Below, piece after piece: positions 32,047 to 40,327 of a stretch of DNA of 64,000 nucleotides. The first letter of the stretch is position 1, and every line of letters begins with the position of its first letter. Under the pieces are notes generated by a model. It was not told the DNA's origin and did no database searches. It saw only the letters and a program-made list of their open reading frames with translations. The DNA is taken from the NCBI GenBank assembly GCA_902774815.1, contig CACYJV010000005.1, positions 158,049-222,048 on the forward strand, given 5' to 3'. The DNA comes from an uncultured Prevotellaceae bacterium. Lineage in GTDB: Bacteria > Bacteroidota > Bacteroidia > Bacteroidales > Bacteroidaceae. The translations under genes were made by a program, and so were the position numbers.

Positions 32047-33465
32047 CTAATACGCTTGTTTGTCCGGCCAGATGATGGTCAGGGCGGTCTTGAGGATGAT
32101 CTTGATGTCGAGCCAGAAGGTCCAATTCTCTAGATACCAGATGTCGCGCTTGATGCGTTCCTCCATTTGCCAGAGCTCCTTGGTCTCACCACGACAGCCT
32201 GTCACCTGGGCCCATCCAGTGATGCCAGGACGACAGAAATGGCGCACCATGTACTTGTTGATGAGGGTTCCGTACTGCTCGGTGTGCAGCAACATATGAG
32301 GACGCGGTCCTACGATGCTCATGTCGCCCTTCAGCACATTGAAGAACTGTGGGAACTCGTCGATATTGGTCTTGCGCATGAACTCCCCAAACGGGAACTT
32401 GCGAGGGTCGTTCTTCGTGGCTTGCAACATGTCGGCCTGTTTGTTGACGTGCATGGAACGGAACTTATAACAATTGAAATTGCGTCCGTTCAGTCCGGTG
32501 CGTTGCTGCACAAAGAAAAGAGGGCCGGGGCTCTGCAGCTTGATGATGAGTGCTATGATGGGCAAGAAGGGGATGAGCACCAGACAGGTGAGCAAGCTCA
32601 CGACGATGTCGAAGGTACGCTTCAGTATGATGTTAGACATCTGCGTCAGCGGCTCGCGCCGGTTGGTGAAGAGCATGACATCGCCATAGAGTTCAGGGAT
32701 GAGCTTCAGACGCAGGTTTCCAATCATGCGCGGTACGTAGTAGAAACGTATGACGTGGTTATCGCAGAAGTTCATAACGCGGTTGATGAGTTCCGTCTCG
32801 TCGTGTGACAAGCAGCAGAACACGACATCGAAGGGAGTATTCACGCGCAGGCGGTCGGCTTCCATCTGTGCATCAAGGTCGGCAAGAGTGCCAAGGTAGC
32901 TGAACTGTTCGGGGCAGTTCTCAATCTGCTGGTCGGCGTAATAGCCCTTGACGACGATGCCTGATGCCGACTCGTTGCGGATGTCCTGATAGAGCATCAG
33001 GTTGGCAGGGTCGTCACCGATGAAGAGCATCGTCTGCGTGTTCTTACCTTTAGAGCGCAGATATGACACCAATGCCCACTCTATGCAACGGACGACGAAG
33101 AGCGCCACGAAGAGAAGGGCCGCGAAGACGAACATGAAGCGGAAGAAACCGCCACCATCGCTGATGACACGCAGCAGGAAGAACATGAGCACCGACTGGC
33201 ACACAGATAACTTGAAGACGCGTGCCACAATGTCGAAGAGGCTAAGTCGACGATGGTGCAGGATGGTGTGGAAGAAATACTCTGCCACCACCATGGCGAA
33301 ATTGGCTGCCAGCAACACCACGCGATTGTGTTCCATGAAGAACTTCGGCGTGTAGTCGCTGAACTCCTGCAAACATAGATATACTAGGATGTCGAGCAGG
33401 ATGAAATCACCGAGGATGGTCAATGCCCGGATAATGTCGTTCCCATGGTATCTTTCTCTTTTCAT
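32047..33465 (-). CDS. Initiating polyprenyl-phosphate sugar transferase (WcaJ/WbaP-like), locus A
   Basis: A 472-residue protein with N-terminal membrane helices (about residues 10-125), a CoA-binding-like middle domain (ending with FYYVPRMIGNLRL) and a C-terminal sugar transferase domain: FDIVVSLLTCLVLIPFLPIIALIIKLQSPGPLFFVQQRTGLNGRNFNCYKFRSM, then NIDEFPQFFNVLKGDMSIVGPRPHM and RPGITGWAQVTGCRGET. The D-E of NIDEFPQ and the GPRP loop are the catalytic signs. It should put the first sugar phosphate on undecaprenyl phosphate for locus A. The long form differs from the short transferase of locus B (2,259-3,059), so the two loci probably start with different sugars or act separately. Confidence 0.88.
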   Translation of the reverse strand: MKRERYHGNDIIRALTILGDFILLDILVYLCLQEFSDYTPKFFMEHNRVVLLAANFAMVVAEYFFHTILHHRRLSLFDIVARVFKLSVCQSVLMFFLLRVISDGGGFFRFMFVFAALLFVALFVVRCIEWALVSYLRSKGKNTQTMLFIGDDPANLMLYQDIRNESASGIVVKGYYADQQIENCPEQFSYLGTLADLDAQMEADRLRVNTPFDVVFCCLSHDETELINRVMNFCDNHVIRFYYVPRMIGNLRLKLIPELYGDVMLFTNRREPLTQMSNIILKRTFDIVVSLLTCLVLIPFLPIIALIIKLQSPGPLFFVQQRTGLNGRNFNCYKFRSMHVNKQADMLQATKNDPRKFPFGEFMRKTNIDEFPQFFNVLKGDMSIVGPRPHMLLHTEQYGTLINKYMVRHFCRPGITGWAQVTGCRGETKELWQMEERIKRDIWYLENWTFWLDIKIILKTALTIIWPDKQAY

Positions 33466-33562
33466 AGAGATAATTAAGTATTAATTTGTTATTAGTATTT
33501 GTATTTACATTTATTTTATCCCGAAACTATTCGAAAACCATTTTCGGCATTCTCGGAAAGAA

Positions 33563-34744
33563 TCACTGTCTGCGAGGCCTGTGTTGCCAACGCCAGAAGA
33601 AATGCCTAATACGGAATATGGGTTCCCAAAAGCACTCGGAGGGATAATAGCGAACCATGCGGAGATCGCGGACAACACGCTGCAGGTTGGCTTTCAGAGG
33701 TGAAGAATATGTCCCACTGAGCACGCGATCATCATGCTTTCCCAAATCGCCACTGGCCAACAACTCGTTGAGCAAAAGTCGTCCACGCCGTTCATCCTGT
33801 CGTGCCACGAGGAAACGCTCGTCGAGCCCCAGTACTTGAGCGAGCACCCACATGAGGGGGCGGGCAAAGGGTAGAAGTCCCACATGGCGGAACACCTGCT
33901 CATAGTCATTGATATCCTTCCTTTGGGTGTTGCTGCGTAGCAAATAGTAGTAGTCGACTATCTGCCTCAGGCCAATGCCCTCATGCAGCAAGTGATTGGC
34001 AATGTGGCAGAGTTGGAATACGACGTTAAAATCCCAGGTGGGAACAGCAAATCCCTGTGGCTGCTCGTTGGCAAACTGCTCTGCTGCATGTTTAAGGAAG
34101 TAGCTCTGCAGACGGTGGTTGTGGAATGGATTGTTGAGCCACGACGGACGATAGTGCACCTCCACGGGTATGTCACCAGCGTTTAGGAAGTCGATGTGGT
34201 GGTAACATGCCTTGGCATCGGGTATAAACTGCCGACAATAGGCTATCACAGTGGAAACCCCACCTTGGCAGGTTCCCTTCCCTACGGGGGAGGGGTTAGG
34301 GGTAGGGCTCTCTCCCTCCCTACGGGGGAGGGCCGGGGTGGGGCTCGGCGTTACCCAGATATCAATGTCGCCAGGGGTGCGCAATGAAGGATCGGGATAC
34401 AACAAACCATTGCCCTGCCCTTTCAGCAGACAGGAGAGGAAACCTTCCTTCTGGAAGTTTCGAGCCACCCATGCTGAACGCTCGGTGACGTGCTCATTGC
34501 GCCGTGCCAATTGTCCACATACTGCCATCCACTCCATGACATCGTCGTCGGTGGGTTTGTTTTCCTTTTGGCTGCCCAATCGACGGACACCCATCCAATA
34601 GATGCCCACTAAGGACTGGTCTTTCGCAAAGAGCAACAGGGAATGCCAGTTGATGTGCCGTGCAGCAACAGGAACCTCCGTCTCTTCATTGAGCGAGAAG
34701 CGCAGGAAATCAAGGTAATATTTGAGTGGCGAAGTTGCGTTCAA
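33563..34744 (-). CDS. Nucleotidyltransferase-fold protein (NTP_transf_5 family)
   Basis: 393 residues; the frame begins with TTG 34,744 (NATSPLKYYLDFLRF), and no ATG occurs until residue 51, so the start is uncertain. The nucleotidyltransferase signature is LLKGQGNGLLYPDPSLRTPGDIDIWV (about 107-132), with the D-x-D at the end. The function in capsule loci of Bacteroidales is not known. Directly after DIDIWV there is an in-frame palindromic repeat insert (about residues 133-163: TPSPTPALPRREGESPTPNP and on), right before the next strand (VSTVIAYCRQF). The gene follows the WecG gene across a repeat-bearing gap. Confidence 0.72.
   Translation of the reverse strand: MNATSPLKYYLDFLRFSLNEETEVPVAARHINWHSLLLFAKDQSLVGIYWMGVRRLGSQKENKPTDDDVMEWMAVCGQLARRNEHVTERSAWVARNFQKEGFLSCLLKGQGNGLLYPDPSLRTPGDIDIWVTPSPTPALPRREGESPTPNPSPVGKGTCQGGVSTVIAYCRQFIPDAKACYHHIDFLNAGDIPVEVHYRPSWLNNPFHNHRLQSYFLKHAAEQFANEQPQGFAVPTWDFNVVFQLCHIANHLLHEGIGLRQIVDYYYLLRSNTQRKDINDYEQVFRHVGLLPFARPLMWVLAQVLGLDERFLVARQDERRGRLLLNELLASGDLGKHDDRVLSGTYSSPLKANLQRVVRDLRMVRYYPSECFWEPIFRIRHFFWRWQHRPRRQ
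34258..34346 (-). repeat. In-frame palindromic repeats inside the nucleotidyltransferase
   Basis: Two clear units (34,275-34,310 with core CCCTTCCCTACGGGGGAGGGG and 34,311-34,346 with core CCCTCCCTACGGGGGAGGG) plus a worn one (34,258-34,274). They read PSPTPALPRREGESPTPNPS and PVGKGTCQGGV with the gene. No stop codon is in the frame. Confidence 0.85.
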
Positions 34745-34760
34745 AGGCTATAACATGATG

Positions 34761-34841
34761 TCACACAGATCTCACTGATCTCACAGATTATTTTCGAAAA
34801 GGATGATTTCTATTTAGACGGTTGGAATCTGTGTGAGATTT
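34761..34841 (+). repeat. Dispersed element with CACACAGATCT ends, copy 3
   Basis: Begins TCACACAGATCTCACTGATC and ends GGTTGGAATCTGTGTGAGAT, so the first and last ten bases (TCACACAGAT/ATCTGTGTGA) are perfect inverted copies. Its right end overlaps the stop codon of the WecG gene (34,840). It is the shortest of three copies. Confidence 0.55.
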
Positions 34842-35676
34842 AGAGGGAACTCATTTTCTCCTTCAGGATATTCCACAGGAAGAGTGGATTGCCGATGACA
34901 TAACGGCGCCACATGCGCTTTGGCTCTGTGACCAACCTGTAGAGCCACTCCAACGAATGGTCCTGCCACCACTGAGGAGCACGCTTGGCAGTACCGGCGA
35001 AGAAGTCGAACACGGCCCCTATGGTACCCACATGGCAGTGGATGTTGAGTTCGTCCCAATGGCCATAGGCCCACTTCTCCTGTTTCGGGGCCGTCATGCC
35101 TATCCACAGAAGATCAGGATTGGCCTGATTGATGGCCTCTATGATTGCCTGGTTGTCAGCATCAGAGAACTTTGGTTTGTAGGGGGGAGAGTAGGTGACA
35201 ACATCAAGATTCGGATAGTCCTTGGCTGCCCGCTCGCGGATGAGCGCCAGCACCCGCTCCGACGATCCCATGAACATCACCTTGAGGCGTGCCGAGGAGC
35301 TGTCGTTTTCCACTTTTCGCCCGGCTTTGCCGCTAGGCTTGTCCAAGAACTTTTCACTCTCTCTGTTGAGACGGTCCATCTCGAAACAAAACAAATCCCA
35401 GCCCGCTATGCGCTCGGTGGGCTGCGACGCAGCCTTCAGCCAGCGGCATACCTTCACGATGCTTGCCCCGTCGGGGATGAGATATCTGACACAGCCGTCG
35501 CCACTCCCCTCGCCTATCGGTGCAGGGTTGGGAGTAAGGCTTTCAGCAAACAGAGCATCTTTCTGTGCCGTGTTATACGAGTGTGCATTGACGGTGTTGA
35601 TGAGCACCTTCCCTGCCGGGATTGCTGCCAGCGCAGCTCGGTTCTCGACGATTGTTAACTCAGAAAGTCTAAACAT
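34840..35676 (-). CDS. WecG/TagA/CpsF family glycosyltransferase
   Basis: 278 residues. Family blocks are VLINTVNAHSYNTAQKDALF (N-terminus), YLIPDGASIVKVCRWLKA, NPDLLWIGMTAPKQEKWAYGH and VGTIGAVFDFFAGTAKRAPQWW. These enzymes transfer ManNAc(A) or GalNAc-type sugars to a lipid-linked first sugar. Two stretches do not match the family: residues 45-59 (SLTPNPAPIGEGSGD), a palindromic repeat (35,501-35,543), and residues about 99-125 (EKFLDKPSGKAGRKVENDSS and on), between FEMDRLNRES and KVMFMGSSERVL, which could be another insert. The conserved blocks around both are intact. Confidence 0.85.
   Translation of the reverse strand: MFRLSELTIVENRAALAAIPAGKVLINTVNAHSYNTAQKDALFAESLTPNPAPIGEGSGDGCVRYLIPDGASIVKVCRWLKAASQPTERIAGWDLFCFEMDRLNRESEKFLDKPSGKAGRKVENDSSSARLKVMFMGSSERVLALIRERAAKDYPNLDVVTYSPPYKPKFSDADNQAIIEAINQANPDLLWIGMTAPKQEKWAYGHWDELNIHCHVGTIGAVFDFFAGTAKRAPQWWQDHSLEWLYRLVTEPKRMWRRYVIGNPLFLWNILKEKMSSL
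35501..35543 (-). repeat. In-frame palindromic repeat inside the WecG gene
   Basis: A worn unit, CTCCCCTCGCCTATCGGTGC followed by AGGGTTGGGAGTAAGGC, that still gives SLTPNPAPIGEG, the same peptide as the units in the other four genes. The inverted repeat in its core is weaker than elsewhere, which suggests it is the oldest insertion. Confidence 0.75.
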
Positions 35677-35709
35677 AAAAAAACACTGCGGTATGACTGC
35701 CTGGGGGCA

Positions 35710-36897
35710 CTATTCCAAACGGTTCTTTGCCGCACCCTTCTGTTGGTCAAAAAGCGTACCTTTCGTATTTGCTCTTTGAACTTTATTCCTTAAAAACTTA
35801 TTATTCTTTGAATGATTGCCATAACAGCGGAAAACCGCCCAATTATCGCCATTCTGCATTATTACATTATCTGCAACTGTGTTGTAACGAGCTTCCGATC
35901 CACTACCATCTATCATAACAGAATAACGTCCAAATGAATTGATTACATTATTTGATATTGTTGAACGCGAGCAACCTCCAAGTTCAATAAATCCAATTTT
36001 CATCTCATTATTGGAAAACTTAACCGACTTTGCTTTAAGCATCTGGATTTTTGCCTGGACACAATTGATGAAATTACCACGAACCTCTATATTAGAAATC
36101 TTATCATTAGTAGATGCTGCAATTACTTTTGAGGAAACATCCTGAATGCGATTGGAAAGAATAGAAACATCAGAGAAATCAACCAATTCAACACCAATCA
36201 CCCCACCTTTTATCAGATTATTCTCAACAACAGCATTACGTCCGAATCCTGACAATGATATGGCAAAACCATACTGAGGAGAAGGCAACATATTAAAAGT
36301 GCACCCACTGATGTGTATGCCATTAAACTTGAAAGACTTATTCCCGTGATTTTGAATCTCAATCCCCATCCTTTTATAACAAATAGTGCTATTTAGAATT
36401 TGAACGTTTCTGACGACTCCATTCAAATTGTCAGCGACTATTTTTACAGCATTATTTGCTGATGAGGTGATGCTGCAACCACTGATCAACAAATTGCTAC
36501 AATCAGCATTGGAAAGTATGGTGACACCATGGTCATTTGAGATGTCAATATTTTCTATACGGACATCCCTCCCAACCACTCTCAGCTCCAGGTTGCGACA
36601 TTCCTTTTTGTTCACTCTTTTATCAACGAGGCTACAATTAGATGCTAATCGAATCATCCCATTTCTAATGCATCCGTCCTCGATCACTATGGATGAGCCC
36701 TCTTGCAACTCTAAAGTTTTATTCTCTAAATCATAGTCAGAACGAATAACTATTTGGGAGCCATGGGCAGGTATCGTTTTATCGCTTTCAACCGTAAGCG
36801 TTATTCCACTTGTCTCATCAACACTCTTGAATGATGATAAGAGAATAAGCAGAAACAACATCAACAAAGGTTTGAATGGCATGTTGTCAGTTGTCAT
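35710..36897 (-). CDS. Exported right-handed beta-helix repeat protein
   Basis: 395 residues. The start may be ATG 36,897 or ATG 36,882 (MPFKPLLMLFLLILLSSFKS), the latter giving a clean signal peptide. The rest is a run of parallel beta-helix coils with spaced N-x-I/V patterns: CSNLLISGCSITSSANNAVKI, NGIHISGCTFNML, NAVVENNLIKGGVIGVEL, DVSILSNRIQDVS, NIEVRGNFINCVQ, STISNNVINSFGRYSVMI. No catalytic pattern stands out. It could bind or trim polysaccharide outside the cell; this is inference from fold and place in locus A. Confidence 0.75.
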   Translation of the reverse strand: MTTDNMPFKPLLMLFLLILLSSFKSVDETSGITLTVESDKTIPAHGSQIVIRSDYDLENKTLELQEGSSIVIEDGCIRNGMIRLASNCSLVDKRVNKKECRNLELRVVGRDVRIENIDISNDHGVTILSNADCSNLLISGCSITSSANNAVKIVADNLNGVVRNVQILNSTICYKRMGIEIQNHGNKSFKFNGIHISGCTFNMLPSPQYGFAISLSGFGRNAVVENNLIKGGVIGVELVDFSDVSILSNRIQDVSSKVIAASTNDKISNIEVRGNFINCVQAKIQMLKAKSVKFSNNEMKIGFIELGGCSRSTISNNVINSFGRYSVMIDGSGSEARYNTVADNVIMQNGDNWAVFRCYGNHSKNNKFLRNKVQRANTKGTLFDQQKGAAKNRLE

Positions 36898-36910
36898 AGT
36901 CTATTTATTA

Positions 36911-37624
36911 TCAATAATAAACTGGATATTTAAAAACTATTCCACATTTCTTACACCGATGCATGAACTTAACAAAATCTTTTCTATGATATTTTTTTAC
37001 TAACCACAATGAAATCTTATCAGGCAGGCTCATTTTAATTTTATTGATTATCTTAATCATAAATACCTTTTGCTTGCTTAAGTGGAAATCGGCGTACTTT
37101 ACCGGTGTTTTCCAATCGCCATACAACAATGTAAGGCACTCATTGTAATCTTTCGGGATTTTTACGTTTACATCCCTAAATGTCCAATCTGTAACTTCTG
37201 TCAAATGTCGGTCCAACATAAAGCCACCTCCGGAATAACGTATTTCAGGCGTAAGTTTCTGCATAATATAGAAATCAATATACTCGCCATGCCTCATCAC
37301 CGAATACAACAAACCGCCACGATCAACACGCACAAGTTCAAAGCCCACTTTTTTCAATTCCCAAAATACGTTGAGCAATTTTTGCTTATCCTCTTCTAAT
37401 ACAAAAAGGTCGATGTCCTCATCCCATTCAATAAAATTGTTCTCTCGAACGATTCCAAGAAGAGTGCCGTAAGCTGGGCTTACAAGAATCTTATTTTGCT
37501 CCATTACGTTAAGCAATATCACCAAATTCTTGTAGGCCACATCACGATCAATCTGTTTTATTCCAAGATAGAGGTTTACGGGTTTATAGTATAGTTTCCC
37601 CTGAGGAGTTTGTATGCTTGCCAT
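36911..37624 (-). CDS. LicD family phosphotransferase-like protein
   Basis: 237 residues. The LicD core is VSPAYGTLLGIVRENNFIEWDEDIDLFVLEED (about 53-84), a nucleotidyltransferase-like fold with the WDEDID acids. LicD proteins transfer phosphocholine or other phospho-groups to sugars. The C-terminus is basic (KKYHRKDFVKFMHRCKKCG). It is shorter than LicD proper (about 270) and lacks parts of the usual end, so it may act on a different acceptor from the second LicD gene (45,439-46,254). Confidence 0.78.
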   Translation of the reverse strand: MASIQTPQGKLYYKPVNLYLGIKQIDRDVAYKNLVILLNVMEQNKILVSPAYGTLLGIVRENNFIEWDEDIDLFVLEEDKQKLLNVFWELKKVGFELVRVDRGGLLYSVMRHGEYIDFYIMQKLTPEIRYSGGGFMLDRHLTEVTDWTFRDVNVKIPKDYNECLTLLYGDWKTPVKYADFHLSKQKVFMIKIINKIKMSLPDKISLWLVKKYHRKDFVKFMHRCKKCGIVFKYPVYY

Positions 37625-37627
37625 TTA

Positions 37628-38728
37628 TCAAAGTGTTTTTATTTTTTCCTTAAGATTGTCCATTCGTTCACTAAATTTAACTGGCAAAAGACTATCACGA
37701 GCTTTCGATAGATCCGGGATGTTTCCTAAAGACAACTGCCTCTCTATTGCAGTAGTTATACCCTGAACATCAAATGGATCTATGATTTCCCCGTTTTCCT
37801 TGCATACCAAGCAGGATGATCCTGCTCTTTGAGAGACGATCACTCGACAACCTGCTAACAATGCTTCACCAGTCACAGCTCCAAACGCTTCCTGAACACT
37901 TGCCAATATTAACGTGCTGGCAAGATTGTACCAAGCATACAGATCGTCACCATCAAACCTTCCGGTAAACAAGATTTCCTTGTCTATTAGTTTGGCCTGC
38001 TCCTCTAGTCTTTTCCTTTCTGGCCCATCACCTACGATGACAAGAGTAGCATCAGACGTAATGTTTTTAAATGCTTCTAATAACCTTGTGAGATTTTTTA
38101 ATTCTACTAAGCGCCCAACATAAAGAAGTATCTTTTTCCCCTTCAACGCATATGTGGATGCCAGCTCGGAACTTTTCTGTAAAAGCTGACTATAATATAA
38201 TTTCGATTTTTCATCGTCCATTATAATAGGCATCCAAACTCCCTTGCCATAATTCTTCTGATACCATTCACACACTCTTGAATCTACAAGTATCAGATCA
38301 TCTAACATAGGGGTTATCAATCTGCGAGCTACACGATGAATTTTAGAAAAATCATTATGATTAGCAACCATATCATAGCTATCATCGCACATAGAAATCA
38401 CCTTAAAATCTTTTCTATATAGCCATTTGTAAAGCAATACCTGAATTGTTAAAATCTGGAACTCAGGTACTATAACAAATTTTGGGGAGTTTTCCTTCAG
38501 GATTTTCCATACTTCAGTGCACAATTTCCTAGATTGCCGTCCTAATCGGATGCCCTTTAAATAGTTAGGGACGAACTTGCACTTAGATTCAATGATATCT
38601 TCATCAAATGCTTGGGATGCGTCGTGCTTCCAATAGAAATACATTTCACAATCTAACATTTCATGAATGCTATTGTATGTATCTATCCTATACGGTGCTA
38701 TGCTGGTTCTAAAGAAAACGTTAGACAT
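37628..38728 (-). CDS. Glycosyltransferase, GT4-like
   Basis: 366 residues from ATG 38,728 (MSNVFFRTSIAPYRID); the TTG seven codons earlier is less likely. The N-domain begins with the APYRIDTYN motif. The C-domain has ILLYVGRLVELKNLTRLLEAF, ATLVIVGDGPERKRLEEQA, FTGRFDGDDLYAWYNLASTLILASVQEAFGAVTGEALLAGCRVIVSQRAG, with the E-A-F-G-A-V-T-G-E donor-binding motif. It adds one sugar of the locus A unit; the sugar is not known. Confidence 0.85.
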   Translation of the reverse strand: MSNVFFRTSIAPYRIDTYNSIHEMLDCEMYFYWKHDASQAFDEDIIESKCKFVPNYLKGIRLGRQSRKLCTEVWKILKENSPKFVIVPEFQILTIQVLLYKWLYRKDFKVISMCDDSYDMVANHNDFSKIHRVARRLITPMLDDLILVDSRVCEWYQKNYGKGVWMPIIMDDEKSKLYYSQLLQKSSELASTYALKGKKILLYVGRLVELKNLTRLLEAFKNITSDATLVIVGDGPERKRLEEQAKLIDKEILFTGRFDGDDLYAWYNLASTLILASVQEAFGAVTGEALLAGCRVIVSQRAGSSCLVCKENGEIIDPFDVQGITTAIERQLSLGNIPDLSKARDSLLPVKFSERMDNLKEKIKTL

Positions 38729-38773
38729 GACAATAAAATGGGAAAACAATTATTTGGGTAATACTACAAGAAA

Positions 38774-39463
38774 TTAATTAACAAAGGGAAGTCTTTGGGA
38801 GCACCAGTCTATACCTTCTCTAAGTACTTTTCCTCCTATACCCCCAATAATTACATTGTCATGATAATCTCTTTTTGTTAAAATAGCACCTGTTGCAATA
38901 ATAGAATGATTTCCTACCTTGACACCCTTTAGTACCTTTACAGAATGTCCAATCCACACATGTTCGCCTATCGTTATATCCATTGACATATTAACGCGCT
39001 CTTTTGTTTTAGCATCTATCACACTATGGCTATCACCAGTCCGAAAAACTATATCAGAAGATAACAAGCAATCCTTACCTATTTCAACCTTACACCCTTC
39101 TATCACTGCGATATCTGTATTCCCCGTAATTGTCGTGTGCTCTCCAATATGGATAAATCCGCCATTGTCTTCTATATAAAGATGACAATTATTAAGATTA
39201 CAGTCTTTTTCTATAATAATGCTATTATTATTTCCATTGATGGTAAAAGTACAATCCTTAAATCGAGTAATTCCAGGAGCAACCCTTATGGTATTTCCCT
39301 TACCAGATATTCGGAAAGTAGACCAAGCGGAATAAACGCCATCAAGAAATATCCTATTATCTCCTTTGGAGATTCGATACCTATTCCTATGAAACAGCCT
39401 ATAGCCCCACGAAAGAACTGCACTATATTTTCTTAACAAATAAATCTTTTTCTCCTTTTCCAT
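38774..39463 (-). CDS. Hexapeptide-repeat acyltransferase
   Basis: 229 residues. The first half has irregular beta coils (GNTIRVAPGITRFKDCTFTINGNNNSIIIEKDCNLNNCHLYIEDNGGFIHIGEHTTITGNTDIAVIEG), the second half the classical LbH end (MDITIGEHVWIGHSVKVLKGVKVGNHSIIATGAILTK) with the catalytic His in GEHVWIGHS. Such proteins O- or N-acetylate sugars in capsule loci. It sits five bases after the next glycosyltransferase gene, so co-translation is likely. Confidence 0.82.
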   Translation of the reverse strand: MEKEKKIYLLRKYSAVLSWGYRLFHRNRYRISKGDNRIFLDGVYSAWSTFRISGKGNTIRVAPGITRFKDCTFTINGNNNSIIIEKDCNLNNCHLYIEDNGGFIHIGEHTTITGNTDIAVIEGCKVEIGKDCLLSSDIVFRTGDSHSVIDAKTKERVNMSMDITIGEHVWIGHSVKVLKGVKVGNHSIIATGAILTKRDYHDNVIIGGIGGKVLREGIDWCSQRLPFVN

Positions 39464-39467
39464 TATT

Positions 39468-40298
39468 CTATCGATATTTCCATATGTGAGGTATTAGACA
39501 ATGCAATATCGTCGTACAGACGTGAAACACGGCGACAAAAAAGCCGTAATGTCTCCTCTCATGATAAAACAATATTTTTAATGGCATCCCTGTCGGCCTG
39601 TTTAGAGCCTTCCACCTTTTCAGGAAGGGGACATCAGGATTACACCAGATCGACAAGACTGGATGTTGCTCGCAATAACCTATATAAGAAGAAGAAAGCA
39701 GCACACCAATTCCGCACTCTTTGGCTCTTAAGCCGTAATCCGTATCACCACCAGCATGATGATAGTATGGATCAAGGTTCCCAAGAATCTGAAAGACGTA
39801 TCTGGGCACTAACACGAAGTTACCATTTAAGTTTTTTCCTCTTTGCAGTGAACCATTAGGAACTAATAATGCCCCGGTCTTTTCATCATGCAAACCATAA
39901 GTGCACTCTCCCGTTGCCAGACTTCGTGTGGCACCGGCAATTATAGCCTTATCATTGGCTGAATGAGAATCATCTAACATTCTTTGGATGGCAGATTCTT
40001 CGATGTAAGTATCATCATTGAGCCAAAGATAATAATCATAATCTTTTGCAAGGGTGGCTTCTTTCCACGCCTTATACATACCACGATTCCAATAGAGATT
40101 ACCATCGCCCTTGACAACGCGTACAGATGGATACTCCTGCTGTATCATCTCAGCAGTACCGTCCGTACAACCATCGTCAGTCAGGTAAACATCAAGCGTA
40201 ACATCATTAGGCATTTTACTCTGAAAAAGATGACTGAGAGCTTTCTCTGTGCACTCTTTACGATTGTGGACTGTAAGGAGGACTGCTATATACTTCAT
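39468..40298 (-). CDS. Glycosyltransferase family 2 (rhamnosyl-transferase-like)
   Basis: 276 residues. GT-A features are IAVLLTVHNRKECTEKALSHLF (4-25), DVYLTDDGCTDGTAEMIQ (donor Asp pair), GNLYWNRGMYKAWKEA and DYYLWLNDDTYIEESAI (the D-D-x metal site). The C-terminal helix is hydrophobic (GFFVAVFHVCTTILHCLIPHIW). The WNRGMYKAW stretch is typical of a GT2 subgroup found in capsule loci. Start ATG 40,298. Confidence 0.85.
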   Translation of the reverse strand: MKYIAVLLTVHNRKECTEKALSHLFQSKMPNDVTLDVYLTDDGCTDGTAEMIQQEYPSVRVVKGDGNLYWNRGMYKAWKEATLAKDYDYYLWLNDDTYIEESAIQRMLDDSHSANDKAIIAGATRSLATGECTYGLHDEKTGALLVPNGSLQRGKNLNGNFVLVPRYVFQILGNLDPYYHHAGGDTDYGLRAKECGIGVLLSSSYIGYCEQHPVLSIWCNPDVPFLKRWKALNRPTGMPLKILFYHERRHYGFFVAVFHVCTTILHCLIPHIWKYR

Positions 40299-40327
40299 AT
40301 ACGTTTTCTGCTAAGTATTGGACAAGG

